A stretch of DNA of 64,000 bases from positions 5,204,501-5,268,500 of the forward strand of contig NC_063157.1 of NCBI RefSeq assembly GCF_020921035.1, written 5' to 3'. The first letter of the stretch is position 1. Each line of letters starts with the position of its first letter. This document shows positions 49,822-60,384 of this stretch, one piece after another. A program made the translations under genes and the position numbers. The notes beneath the pieces were generated by a model, which saw only the letters and a list, made by a program, of their open reading frames with translations, ran no database searches and was not told where the DNA came from. The DNA comes from Rhodamnia argentea (taxonomy: Eukaryota; Streptophyta; Magnoliopsida; Myrtales; Myrtaceae).

Positions 49822-50060
49822 TAATTGAGGGTACATTTGTTTTTTCACGGAAAACTCAAGATTTGGAAAAAATTTGTCAAAAAATAATTGATTATATCAC
49901 TTAGAAAAATTACTCAAAGAAAAATGTTGTCTTTATCGTGAATAATTTTTGACTAATTATTTTCGTAGGTGTGAAGACAATTCACATTCATTTTTGTAAG
50001 CGATAAAAGTGTTTACTTTCAAAAAATATTTTTCAAATCTTGAGTTTTTCTTGTCTTTAA
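49822..50060. repeat. Degenerate Tourist-like MITE
   Basis: The left arm (TTTTTTCACGGAAAACTCAAG) and right arm (CTTGAGTTTTTCTTG) are inverted relatives of the two better-kept elements nearby. Confidence 0.55.
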
Positions 50061-50198
50061 CATTTACTTGGAGATTATGATGACAGCACAACTAGCTTGT
50101 CCCTGTCTAAAGAAACTTAGCAGGATTTAACTTGATACACAAGGTGATAAATTAAAATCTTTGCAGGTAGTGTTCGATATAATTTCGTGCTACTTTAA

Positions 50199-50791
50199 GG
50201 ATGCGTTTGTTTCACGGAAAATCAAAGATTTGGAAAAAAAATTTCAAAAAATAAATGCTTATATCTTTTAGAAAAATTAGTCAACGGAAAATATTTTCAT
50301 TATCACTAATACTTTATGCCTAACTATTTTTGTGGTAGTGAAATTATGGTAGAAATTCTCATAGGTGAAGCAAATCAAACCTATTTTCAGACAAAGAAGA
50401 TAAAAAAAAGTAAAAGTAGTCCATCTGGGAGTCATCAACATCTCTTTTAGAGGAGATGAGTGCCCCATAGAAAGTTTGGCTTTGATTCTTACAACTTAGA
50501 GAAAGGGGAAGAAACTAGAAAGGGGGAGAGAGGTGACCCTTGGGGTCTACTCAAAAGTGAAGTTAGGTAGTGGAGCCCGTTACCACCGGTTATCCTTAGT
50601 CAAAGTGATTTGCTTAGTAAACGAGTAGAGCTAGAACTCAAATTACAAAAAAGGAAATTGGCTTGCTTGCTCACATGCTATTAGCCCACCGACTTTATTT
50701 TTACATTCATTTATTTTTATGAGTGATACAATCGTTTATTTTTTTGAAAATGTTTTCTAAATCTTTGATTTTCCATGAAACAAACGCATCG
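50199..50791. mobile_element. Tourist-like (PIF/Harbinger-type) MITE with internal insertion
   Basis: Ends GGATGCGTTTGTTTCACGG and, reversed, CGATGCGTTTGTTTCATGG; inverted repeats of at least 35 bases with few mismatches. TAA flanks both sides (50196-50198 and 50792-50794). The arms match the shorter element at 51863-52098. About 340 extra bases (roughly 50346-50685) lie in the middle. No transposase frame. Confidence 0.75.
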
Positions 50792-51003
50792 TAAGTTAGT
50801 ATAGAATCAAATAATGTTATTTCTTTTTTTGTTATTGAGATGGCAATAAATGCTAATGGTCTCTGCCAAGCTCTTAGCTGTCCGAGAAATCAATCGAATC
50901 CATATTTGGGAAAAAAAAATTCGTTTAAACCCTAGACTTGATGTAAGGAAAACAATCAAGTCCTAAACTTTTAAGATGTTTCAATTGAATCGTAACATAT
51001 TTA

Positions 51004-51034
<31 letters not shown>

Positions 51035-51035
51035 T
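51004..51035. repeat. (TTTC)n microsatellite
   Basis: About eight TTTC units. Confidence 0.95.
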
Positions 51036-51527
51036 TGGAAAAGTGCCATCCAATTCCAATAAAGTTCTCTCATTTCTGCAATGTGGCAACCCGAGCCAAC
51101 AACTCTTAGCGGTTGCTGGTGGAGGACTTCCTTGTACCAATATTAACATTTAGAATTCAATTGTAGTTCGTGCACAAGATTTAGGATTTTTTGTGTGTAT
51201 TTTGCTTTGGAGTGCGCAAGAGACAGAGTGGGTGTTGGAATATTTATTCATGTATGTAGAAATGATGAAAATAACTAGTAAAGAGTCTCTTTACTTTCTT
51301 TCAGAAAAAAAAAAACTTTTATATATTCTCCTTTTGGGCTTCAACTCTTACATAAGGTTCTTGCTTCGACAATTCAAAGTAGGAGAAGGTTTTTAGCTAA
51401 TGAATCGATATTTAAAATCATTCCATTCAGGATTCCTTTCTCTAGCAAAGCACCGGGTTTCTAAATTATCATATGGCCCCAAGCCCAACTGACAAGTGTC
51501 CCAAAAACCTTATATTCTCGATGTATG

Positions 51528-51638
<111 letters not shown>

Positions 51639-51862
51639 TAAGCAGAGTATTTCGGAAGTTTTGGAAGTTTCACTAGACATAAGGTTTTTTCTGCTCGGCT
51701 TTCTCCTCTTCGTTTTGTTCGGGCATTACATACTGTTTTGGACTAAACCCTTCCATAAACTGTGGGCTAGTTCAAACTATTAATCCAAAAACGACTTAAA
51801 AAATTGATTAATGACTACAATACTTAAGAAGGAAAAGAAAATTCTCCGTTACCATATACTAA

Positions 51863-52098
51863 GGGTCCGTTTGTTTCATGAAAAATGAGCAAATTGGAAA
51901 ACATTTTTCAAAAAATGATTGCTTATATCATTTAGAAAAATTAGTCGATGAAAAATGTTTTCATCATCAATAACAATCTATGCCTAACTATTTTCGTAGG
52001 TGATAAAAAAAATTCATTTATTTTTTTAAGCGACATAAGCGATTGTTTTTTGGAAAATATTTTTCAAATCGCTTATTTTTCGTGAAACAAATGGAGCC
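51863..52098. mobile_element. Tourist-like (PIF/Harbinger-type) MITE
   Basis: 236 bp, almost a complete foldback: left GGGTCCGTTTGTTTCATGAA, right reversed GGCTCCATTTGTTTCACGAA, with similarity extending about 65 bases on each side. TAA at 51860-51862 and 52099-52101 is the target duplication. End sequence and 3-bp TAA are typical of Tourist elements. Confidence 0.85.
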
Positions 52099-52101
52099 TA
52101 A

Positions 52102-53245
52102 AGGAAAAACATACAAGACAACATGGATGTACACTTTGAGCAACAACCAAAAAAAAAGAAATTGATCTGTGACGAATATTCTGCATTGTTGTGCTATGCA
52201 GTTTGCATAGAAATGGCTACAATTCTGCATGAAGTGAATTATAACCAATTAGAAATAGAATAGTCGTGGTGAAAGTTGAACTTTCCACTTCATCATGGTA
52301 CCTTGTATTCCCCATGTCATGTTCTAGGTTTGGTAATGAATGAAGTTCCTTTGCCCATTCTTCCTAGAATATCTGTTAATACGAATAAAAGTTTTAGAAT
52401 TGTACACGTTAGCTTCATTCTAAAAGCCTTTGCATGAACTCTCCTCAAAAGTAGGAAGGGATCAGACCTTTATTTCTCAGGCTTTTATACACAATATTTT
52501 TAAGAAAACATTAATTGATTAAATCCCATAGAAGAGAAAATCAGAATTAGAATATTTGGACTTGGAGTGACTCCCAAGTTTTTACTTTATCTTATTCTTG
52601 ATTGTTTTCCCATGAGAATCCTACGAACCTGTCTTGAGTTTCTTGGGATCCGTCCTTGTACGGAAAGCTGACAACTAAATCTAAATGACTTTCTTTTTTT
52701 TTTGCCCCAATGGAGACAAATCGAAATGGTTGTCACAAAAGGGCAACGTGGCTGCGGGCCCGCCATTCGCGCCACGTTGACTTTTTCATCATAACTCTGG
52801 CCGTTCGCTTCCAGAGAGGAGGAAGGCGGCGCCCCCGGGGGGGAGGGGCGGGGGTTGGGGGAGAGTGGTGGGGAGGAGAAGAGACGACGTAGAGGCTCAA
52901 TGTGTCCGCCCCGTGTATCAGTGGGGTGTCCGTGTGATAGGCCGGCGCCACTGCAACCACCTTGTCTGCATTTCAGAGCCAAAAACGACCGGGTTTTGTC
53001 GCAATCTAAATAACAAGATAAATTCAGACCTTTGTTACCTTACCTTTCAGGTACTGTCGTCTGAAGAAGTTGTGATAATTGCTGGGAAAGGCCTCTCTTG
53101 TTGACGACATGACATTGGGTAAACACCCATCACCCAGAGATGTCAGAAACAGGGCATCGACTCTTTGATCTGACGAGCGAGAGAGAGAGAGAGAGAAAGT
53201 CCCTCCCCACTTTTTTTGGTTTGATATTGTCATTTTGATGATGAC
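52102..53245. other. Intergenic, nothing recognised
   Basis: No gene supported; GGGAGGGGCGGGGGTTGGGG-type G-rich tract near 52840-52870. Confidence 0.35.
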
Positions 53246-53470
53246 TGAGAGAGAAGAATGTCGGGCTTATTCTGGGAACTTTCTTTCTGAGTGGGTAGTT
53301 TTGCTGGGTCCGTTTCATTCTTCGAAACTTCCAAGATAGTTGGATTTCCAATAATGGAGGGAAAGTGCTAAAAAAAAATCCTGACTTTTTTTTTATAACT
53401 TTTATTTTTTTGTATAGACTAAGGGCTGGAGAGGGTGTCCCAGGCCCCGCCATGGCCAGGGAGGGCGTCG
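53246..53470. repeat. Duplicate of 46240-46680 flank and R2 remnant
   Basis: GAACTTTCTTTCTGAGTGGG and GGATTTCCAATAATGG match 46268-46375 closely. Beyond that, GAGAGGGTGTCCCAGGCCCC matches the GC core of the neighbouring R2 copy, with most arm sequence lost. Confidence 0.65.
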
Positions 53471-53573
53471 AGCGAGAGAAGCCATGTATTAGGGTTGTCG
53501 TAGATCCAGTTCCATCATGCGATGAGCCACGTGAAATTGGGCATTTATTGATCTTTTTTATTAGGGTTCTCGT

Positions 53574-53675
53574 AGATCAAGTTCCATCGAGACAGAAACG
53601 GAGACAATGACCACCGAGCAAGAACTATTCAATTGTAACAAAGCCATGATCTCGTCGAGTTAGTTAGGACTCGCA
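53574..53675. repeat. Small fragment of the ankyrin-gene 3' flank
   Basis: GTTCCATCGAGACAGAAAC ... CTCGTCGAGTTAGTTAGGAC matches 35766-35872 and 59511-59625. Confidence 0.65.
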
Positions 53676-53867
53676 ATCGAAATACAAACCGATAAAATTT
53701 ATGAACTCGAATCCTCGTGAAAGGAACTTTAGACACGGGTGCCCTCTGGTGTTTCGTGCGACTATCAAGTACCAACTTCGGCTTAAGGGAAAATTCTACA
53801 GCACAATAATGCGGTCAACGTTGCTTTTATCCGGCGGGTTGATAGGGCGCTTAAACATCAACATGTA

Positions 53868-56800
53868 TGTAAAATTAGGGGTGTCAATGGGTCGGGTCGG
53901 ATCGGGTCTCCATGATACCCGATCTGACTCGAAACACAACATATGTATTCTTACCCGACCGAGACCCGAAACTGACCAAGAAGATTGGAGGAAGATGTGC
54001 TTTGCTGGAAAATCATTTACAGTGCTGGACTAATTGTTTATTTTGTAATAGACGTTAGCATATCATCCATTCATACCATAACATTATTCCCCAAACAACT
54101 CCAAATTTGTCACCAAAACACACAAATAGGCCATCATTGCTTACTGCAACAGCACTTACTCTCTTCTCACAACGCCTACAAAATTAGTAACCATGATGGA
54201 GCCATCAATCTAAGAAGACTAACAAATCCGGTAGAAGTCACAAATGAAACTTAATGGCAGAGAGCCAAAGGGGCCCAAAAAAAGCGTTCAACAGACAAGC
54301 AGAAGGAAATTACCACTTCAGTCTCAGCTTGAGTTCAAATGAAACATAAAAAAACAGATAAATCTCACGAACGAAGAGTGCAAAAGAGAGATTAGTCGCA
54401 CATCCAATGAACCTCCCAGGTCATTTGCGAATAAAACTCATTCTATGAGCAGGAAATCATCAAGTAGCAGTACTTTACATGAATGGGATGTTATAAATGC
54501 GCAAGTTTTTATCTTTGAAGCCAAAAGATCAAACATATCGGATGGAAGCAGCACACTCAAGACGTAACCGGAAAATTGAGGTACTCAACGGCATCTGCTC
54601 AGAATTAAATGATAAAACACTTTTGCTTATACATACACTCTTCAGCGGACAAACATAACATCCATCCAAACAATGAAAACGTCTATAGTAGAAAATGGGC
54701 AATGATAACATCATGGAAGCAATAATATTCACACCCATATGCTAAGAAAGACCAGGATATAACAAATATCAATTTCCAATCTAGCTGACTACAACGGCAT
54801 CTAACACTTTGCTAACGCCCATTACCCTAACGTATCTGAATCAGCACATACTGTACGGTATCTAACACTTTGCTAATGCCCATTAACAAGTACCAGAAAC
54901 CCCACTACTATGACATTAGAGAGCATCCTGGGCAAACAACGGGAGCTCCCCAATTCCAGTTACTGGACAATTGCGCAAGCTTACAACTGATCTACTCCTA
55001 CTACGTCGCGAGAACGGGCAATCCAATGCACCAAACCGAACTCTCATCAATTCCGCTAAAAACAGCAATCGCGCCACTCCCTCTCCCAATCAAGTCACCA
55101 ACAAACAACAGACGAGGCAAAGAATAGCCTAAACAAAAAACGTTGCATTTTTGTTTTTTTTGGTAAGGTAAAAAGCATTGCATTTGATCTCGCAACAACA
55201 CAAGAACCACAAATTGGAGCTCACCTACGCGCTCCGGACGAGAAGGGATTATCCAGATTGGAAACCCGCACGGATCAGATCCCGAACTGCGGCCCCTGGA
55301 AGAACCCCGACCAAGGACGATCACCAGCCGAGAAGGGGCCTCCGCAGATTACGGCCGAGACGCGGAAGCCACGCCAAGGAGGAGAGAGAAAACAAACACA
55401 AAAGCCCAGATGAATAAAGAGACTGAAAAACTTCCAAAAAAAGGCGTTTTGAAAGAGGAGCTGCGAAAGGGTCCGTTTACTAACTCGGCATGTCCCAGGG
55501 CTCGCACTTGTTGAGATCTACTTCGGAGATTGCACTGGCGGAGAAGGAGCTGTTCAGGACCTTGGGCGTGAGGTAGTGAGTTATGATCTCCTCGTCCGTG
55601 GGGTGGAACCTGAAGCCCGGAGGCAAATCTATCAGCTCCTGATGCTCCCTCCCTTGGTTCACCACCACGCCGTCTTCTTCCATGGCCGCCAACTTTCGAA
55701 GAGAAGCAAAGGAACTGGATAATCGAAAGCACCGTTGATCAGAAAGACTGGAGAAGAAACGATTTTGGAGGAGAAGCTGTTTTAGAAAGGAGGACAAGGT
55801 GAGAAAGAGAGGGGCTTAAATAGAGACCTTCTTCTTCTCCTCCTCCTCCTTCTTCTTCTTCGTCTTCCGCAGCTCACGAGTCCACAAGATCCGTAGAGGC
55901 TAAGGCACTTGTGGAAGAAGCCTCGCTCTCATTGAACAGTTCATTTGTTTTTTTTTTAATCATTTTTATTTCTTTTTGTATATTTAATTGCAATCTGTCC
56001 TTTTGTTTGAAAATTAATGTGAATAAAATAAACGAATTAACTGCAAATAAAGTTCCGACCAAAAAAAAAAAAACTGCAAATAAAGTTTTTTTTTTAATTT
56101 TTTTTGCCCCCCACTTGCGTCTAACACGCTGGGGCGGACGTCCCTCCACATTAACCCCGACTTGCAAAAAATTTTGGGAAGCTGCCGGTCCAATTCATGC
56201 ACAAAGGATTTCATTTTAACTGAAAATTGGGAAGACTCATGAGTGCCCGTAAATCCGCCAAACCACAGCGCACCGAACCACTCGCGAATTTGAGCAATCC
56301 CGTCTCCCCGAGCATGTTACTTGCTACCCAAATAAATCATTTATATAAATCGAGCCTTCCGTCGGCGTAAAAGAATCGAATCAGCAAATGGAGTTGAGTT
56401 AATTTGTTTCGAAGGTGTCGGGGGCTGCCCTTTGTAAGTTTTAAAATTTCTTCTCGTTCAACATGGGAATAATTTTTTTTTTTTGGTGGTCGGTTTTGGC
56501 CTTCTTCGCTTATACCTCGGCCGGCGAGGCTGTGAGGGGACGGCGACCGATCGGAGGGGGGCCGCCGTTGTCGTGCAACCCGCAGACCGTTGCCCGGGCT
56601 TGCACGATCACCGTGAGGGGCCACGCGACCCAGGCGAGCCGGCGGCCCTCGCTCGGGTTCACGACCCTCATCGAGGGTCACTAGACCCCAAGCGTCCCTC
56701 GTCGGTGGTCGCCGAGGGCTGCCCGAGGTCGTTCGACCTTAGAAGACGACCGCTGGCGCCAAATCCGAGTCGCCGACTCCAACGAAAGGTTTCAACTTTT

Positions 56801-57153
56801 CTTTAATAAAAAAATGAAAAAAATGCTTTGCAAATATAATTTTTCCAAATTTTATTTTACCCAAAGTTGCTTTGCAATGAGCTTTCAAATTACAACTTAC
56901 CAAGCATAATTTGCATTTTGAAAAACTCCTACAACTTAAAGTCCTTTGCATTTTCTCAAAGACTTTCCCCCAAAATATTTCCAAACGCATCCTCCATGTT
57001 TGTGTTCGGATAATACCCAAGCACAAAAATGTTCATAACAACACCCGATTAATTTTACTATTACCCAAACTCAGTGAGACCCGAACAAGAAGTGCATATA
57101 AATTTAGGGTCGGGTCGGGTCCCTTGTTCGTTATGGACACCCCTACGTAAAAT
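53868..57153. mobile_element. hAT-like 3.27-kb element carrying a captured NAC gene fragment
   Basis: The body is 53876-57145. Ends are TAGGGGTGTCAAT and, reversed, TAGGGGTGTCCAT (12 of 13 identical). Target duplication: TGTAAAAT at 53868-53875 and CGTAAAAT at 57146-57153 (7 of 8). Both subterminal regions have inverted GGGTCGGGTCGG words. Inside lie a NAC first exon with its promoter (minus strand), a GC-rich segment (56470-56760) and an AT-rich stretch around 56780-56990 that may be a nested small element. No transposase frame is visible, so it is non-autonomous. Confidence 0.75.
55485..55683 (-). pseudogene. NAC transcription factor, first exon only (captured fragment)
   Basis: Starts [20 protein letters not shown] and runs through [20 protein letters not shown] (NAC subdomain A) to [13 protein letters not shown], the usual end of exon 1 in NAC genes. 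A donor-like GTTAGT follows at 55484 in the right phase; unspliced reading stops two codons later. The expected next exon (KMGEKEWYFF-type subdomains C and D) is nowhere downstream on the minus strand. A TATA-like TATTTAAG sits at about 55815-55822, 130 bases before the ATG, within a CT-rich leader, so the promoter came along. The N-terminus resembles the NAC079/092/100 subgroup from memory. It lies inside the hAT-like element and cannot make a DNA-binding NAC protein; a 66-residue peptide is possible. Confidence 0.85.
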
Positions 57154-57671
57154 GAGTGCAATGGAGATGTGAGTACTCCTTGCAATGGGATCGGGCTTCC
57201 GACAAAGGATAAGGTCATAAATAACCGTATTCGGAGGAAAGATAGGTGTTGGCCCTATTGAGAAAAAACATGAGAAAAAGCCGAAGGCCGTGGGATTTTC
57301 CAACCGAGAGATTTGAGAACGGGCGGGCGAGAATGCGAGTTATAGAAGGTGGAAGATGGAAGCAGATGAAAAGCAGAGGTACGGAGCGCTTAGAATGTAC
57401 AGATATCAAATCAAGGATCGAGGGCAACGTTGTAATGGGATTCATATGGTCGACCGTACTTAACGGGATAAGGCATTGATCATTTGCACCAAATAGAAAC
57501 CAATGAGTTAGAGTACATTGCCCTCCATTTGTGATCTAAAGTTCTCCTGAAAGTCCAAGCAAGAGAGATAATTTACCATGCTAAAAGTTCAATGAAATAA
57601 TGTTAACACGATACTAGTCCCGATGTTACTCTCATCTTCATTCTTTAGAATATCGAGAAAATTACAGAAAG
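57154..57671. other. Intergenic, nothing recognised
   Basis: No gene supported; the 57246-57479 frame resembles no family. Confidence 0.35.
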
Positions 57672-58085
57672 ATGTTGAAATTGGTGAACATTTCGGGGAC
57701 CCTTATTTCTCACATCGGGCACGCTCACGTGAACTTAGGAAAATCGAAGTATGATCCGACGACATGTGACCCCTGCGCACGGAATGCGGGGGTTCGGGAG
57801 TAACACTCCCGACACGGGTGTCTAGCTGCCCGATCAGATGCAGCTGCCCGGTCAGCGAGCGGGGGTTTCGCTCGTTGGCCCATTTGTTAAGGAATTAAAG
57901 GAGTTTCAGATATGTTTAGATTTTGGGCCCGTTTATGGCACATATATTTGCTCTTTTTTTTTTTTTTTTGGCTGATCATTGTAATAAGTTGTGCGGCTAT
58001 AAACTTAAATCATAATGAAATCTCTTTACAGAATATAGCCCTATTATGGGGCGAACCTGGGTAAACTTGTGCGTTGTCTATTTTT
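57672..58085 (+). repeat. Probable solo or truncated LTR (Copia-like)
   Basis: Begins TGTTGAAATTGGTGAACATT. It contains a GC-rich middle (GGGGGTTCGGGAGTAACACT and TGCCCGATCAG repeats) and ends in the LTR-like GGGGCGAACCTGGGTAAACT, then a T-tract. No internal gag-pol or primer-binding site was found beside it, and an R2 element follows directly. No target duplication was verified. Confidence 0.45.
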
Positions 58086-58124
58086 TTTTTTTTCTGCGTG
58101 ATCATTCTGATTGAGCGTGCAATA

Positions 58125-58770
58125 CAACCCTTCAAAAGAGTCCTAAACTTATTGCAAATTATGTTAATTCAGTTCTAAATCTTTTTTTCCAATTCCATTA
58201 CAAACCTTTTTGCATTTGTGCCAATATAGTTCTTCCGATCAATTTTATCGAAAAACAGCAACGTGATAATTTTCTAATATTTTTTTATTTTTGATTTTTT
58301 TCTTTTTTTTGTCCATTGCTAATGGCCAACCGGCAATTGGGCAAGGTCGGCCTTGCGAGGGGCGGTGATGTTTGGTCTCGCCGTTGCTCGGGCAAGGCTC
58401 GACCTCGTTGCCCCTAGCGAGTCCGACCTTGTCGTCACTTGGGCGAGGCCCGACCTTGTTGTCACTGGGTAAAGTTGGCCTCACCAATGGCTAGGCGAGG
58501 ATTGCCCTCTCCAAATCTGGCGGGGGCAACCCTCACCTAGGTGACAGCGAGGTCGGCCTTGTTTCGTCACCAGTGGCCTCATCGGTCCATACCTCTAGCC
58601 TCGTCGGATCCGTCCGAGGAAGAAGAGAAAAAAAAAAGGAGGAAAAAAGAATAAATAAATAAATTCTAAAAATACTAAAATATTAATAAAAATTATCACG
58701 TCGGCGAAGACAGTATCACGTCTGCAGTTTTCAGTCAAAATTGATCGAGACTTTTTTGGCAATTGTCTCT
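58125..58770. repeat. R2 element, full-length
   Basis: The left arm (GAGTCCTAAACTTATTGCAA, AGTTCTAAATC units) is present; the right arm is reduced to GTCTGCAGTTTTCAGTCAAAATTG. The core 58320-58610 is GC-rich with repeated GGCGAGG/GGCCTTG words. Confidence 0.6.
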
Positions 58771-58894
58771 GAGAATCCTAGCTACGCATCTAGAGAATTG
58801 CGGGACGTTGCGAAATAGCTTTGAGCTTCTTATTTGTCTTTCTCGGACAAAATGAGGAGAATTTGCATAAACACGGTCTAAGAACCGACATATT

Positions 58895-59060
58895 CCTCAC
58901 TGAGTTAATGCTAGACAACATCATGCGGTTTTATATTACATTGGACGATGACTACAAACTTCCACAATCATTCTTACCACAAAAAAAAACCAAACTTAAG
59001 GGATGAGAGTCTCCCAAGAAGACATGAACTCAAGGGATTTGCTATGCCGGTGAGACTTAC
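58895..59060. repeat. Extra copy of the ankyrin-gene 3' UTR region
   Basis: ACATTGGACGATGACTACAA ... AAGAAGACATGAACTCAAGG matches 60183-60285 and 36359-36460. It lies downstream of the intact gene's 3' flank, marking the edge of a further lost unit. Confidence 0.65.
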
Positions 59061-60384
59061 CCGTGTTGGCGGACATTAGTTTTTGATTTACCCTTTTTCA
59101 GTCAGCACAATATTTGATCTTTTCTTTTCTCTTTGTGTTAAGCAACATGTTGTGTAAATATTTGCACTTTATGTTAAGCACTACAAGCAAATTACCGCTT
59201 GTCGCATTATTATCAACAATAATTTATGTCTAAATATTTTCTTAAAGAATGAAATTATTTCTTGTTCATTATTTTTTTTTAGGCGATGTAAGAGATTATG
59301 TTTAATATATATTTTTCAAAATATTCATTTTTCGTAAAATAAAGGAAGCCGATATCGGAATTGGCATGGAAACTTCGCGGGAAGCAGGTCAGAGAAATTC
59401 CATCTGATGAGCCCATAAGAGGCAGAAGAAGCGGCCCACTTAGCAAGTTTGTGGGCTGGGCTTATTGGGCCTTATAAGTCTAGAACTAGAAGTCCGCCAC
59501 CGCAACAGATCTAATTCCATCTAGACTGAAACCGAGACAATAACCTTTTCTCACCAACCAAGAACATTTCCACTGTAACAAAGTGATGATCGATCTCGTC
59601 GAGTTAGTTTAGACTCAACATCAATCTATATTATCAATATCAAATCCCAGCAAAAGGAACTCCTTTAGACCACTTCAGGACCAGACGGGACATGACCACT
59701 GAACTTAATCGGGTACTTTGAAAAGGTCTACTAAACACTCAAAAGTGATCACTGAAATTACGGAGATCACTCAAGTGCCGACCCGAACGATGTAAGAAAG
59801 ATTCATATAGCCGACACAGCATCTAGCAGAATAAGGCTTGATTTGTTGCTATTGTCGCTGTCATTCGCGTTGGGTAAAAACCGATCAATTAGAGCGCAAG
59901 TTAGCATATGATAATGACCGCAAACCATAACTAGACGTGCAAGTAGACATAGACTAAATTGTGCTCTCTCTGTGATTTTGAGTCGTCTCCTTAAATTCCT
60001 AGCAAGAATGGAAATCTTTCTGTGCTGAAATTCAGTGAAGTAATGTTTAACACAGTCCTAGATGAAAAGCCGTCACTATCCGCTTCAGAAAACCAGCTGC
60101 ACGTCCAGAGAGGGGGGGAATCTCTAAAGAACACAAGAAAATTTCCTCACTAGAGTCAATGTTCAACAGCATTATGCGATTTTACATTACATAGGACGAT
60201 GACCAGGAAATTACACAAACATTCTTAGCACAAAATAAACAGCTTAAGGGATTCAAGAGCCCATCAAGAAGACATGAACATAAGGATCTGATACATGATA
60301 GGCAGTCACTCCCACGCTGTTGCGACTGAAGATCGGCGGCCGTCTTCACGGGTGCGAACTCGAATCTCATGGTCCCCTTTTCGA
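59061..60384. other. 3' flank and 3' UTR of the intact ankyrin gene
   Basis: Source-like copy of the sequences duplicated at 35265-36300 and 38218-39058. It contains TTGGCATGGAAACTTCGCGG at about 59360 and GTGATGATCGATCTCGTCGA at about 59583. The part near 60100-60384 is probable 3' UTR. Confidence 0.6.

Noticed and set aside
53900..55480. Missing NAC exons 2 and 3 were looked for downstream of the NAC exon.
   Set aside because: No subdomain C-E sequence on the minus strand here or further left, so a complete NAC gene is not supported.
57672..58085. Full LTR retrotransposon.
   Set aside because: Only one LTR-like segment; no primer-binding site, gag-pol or second LTR found in the window.
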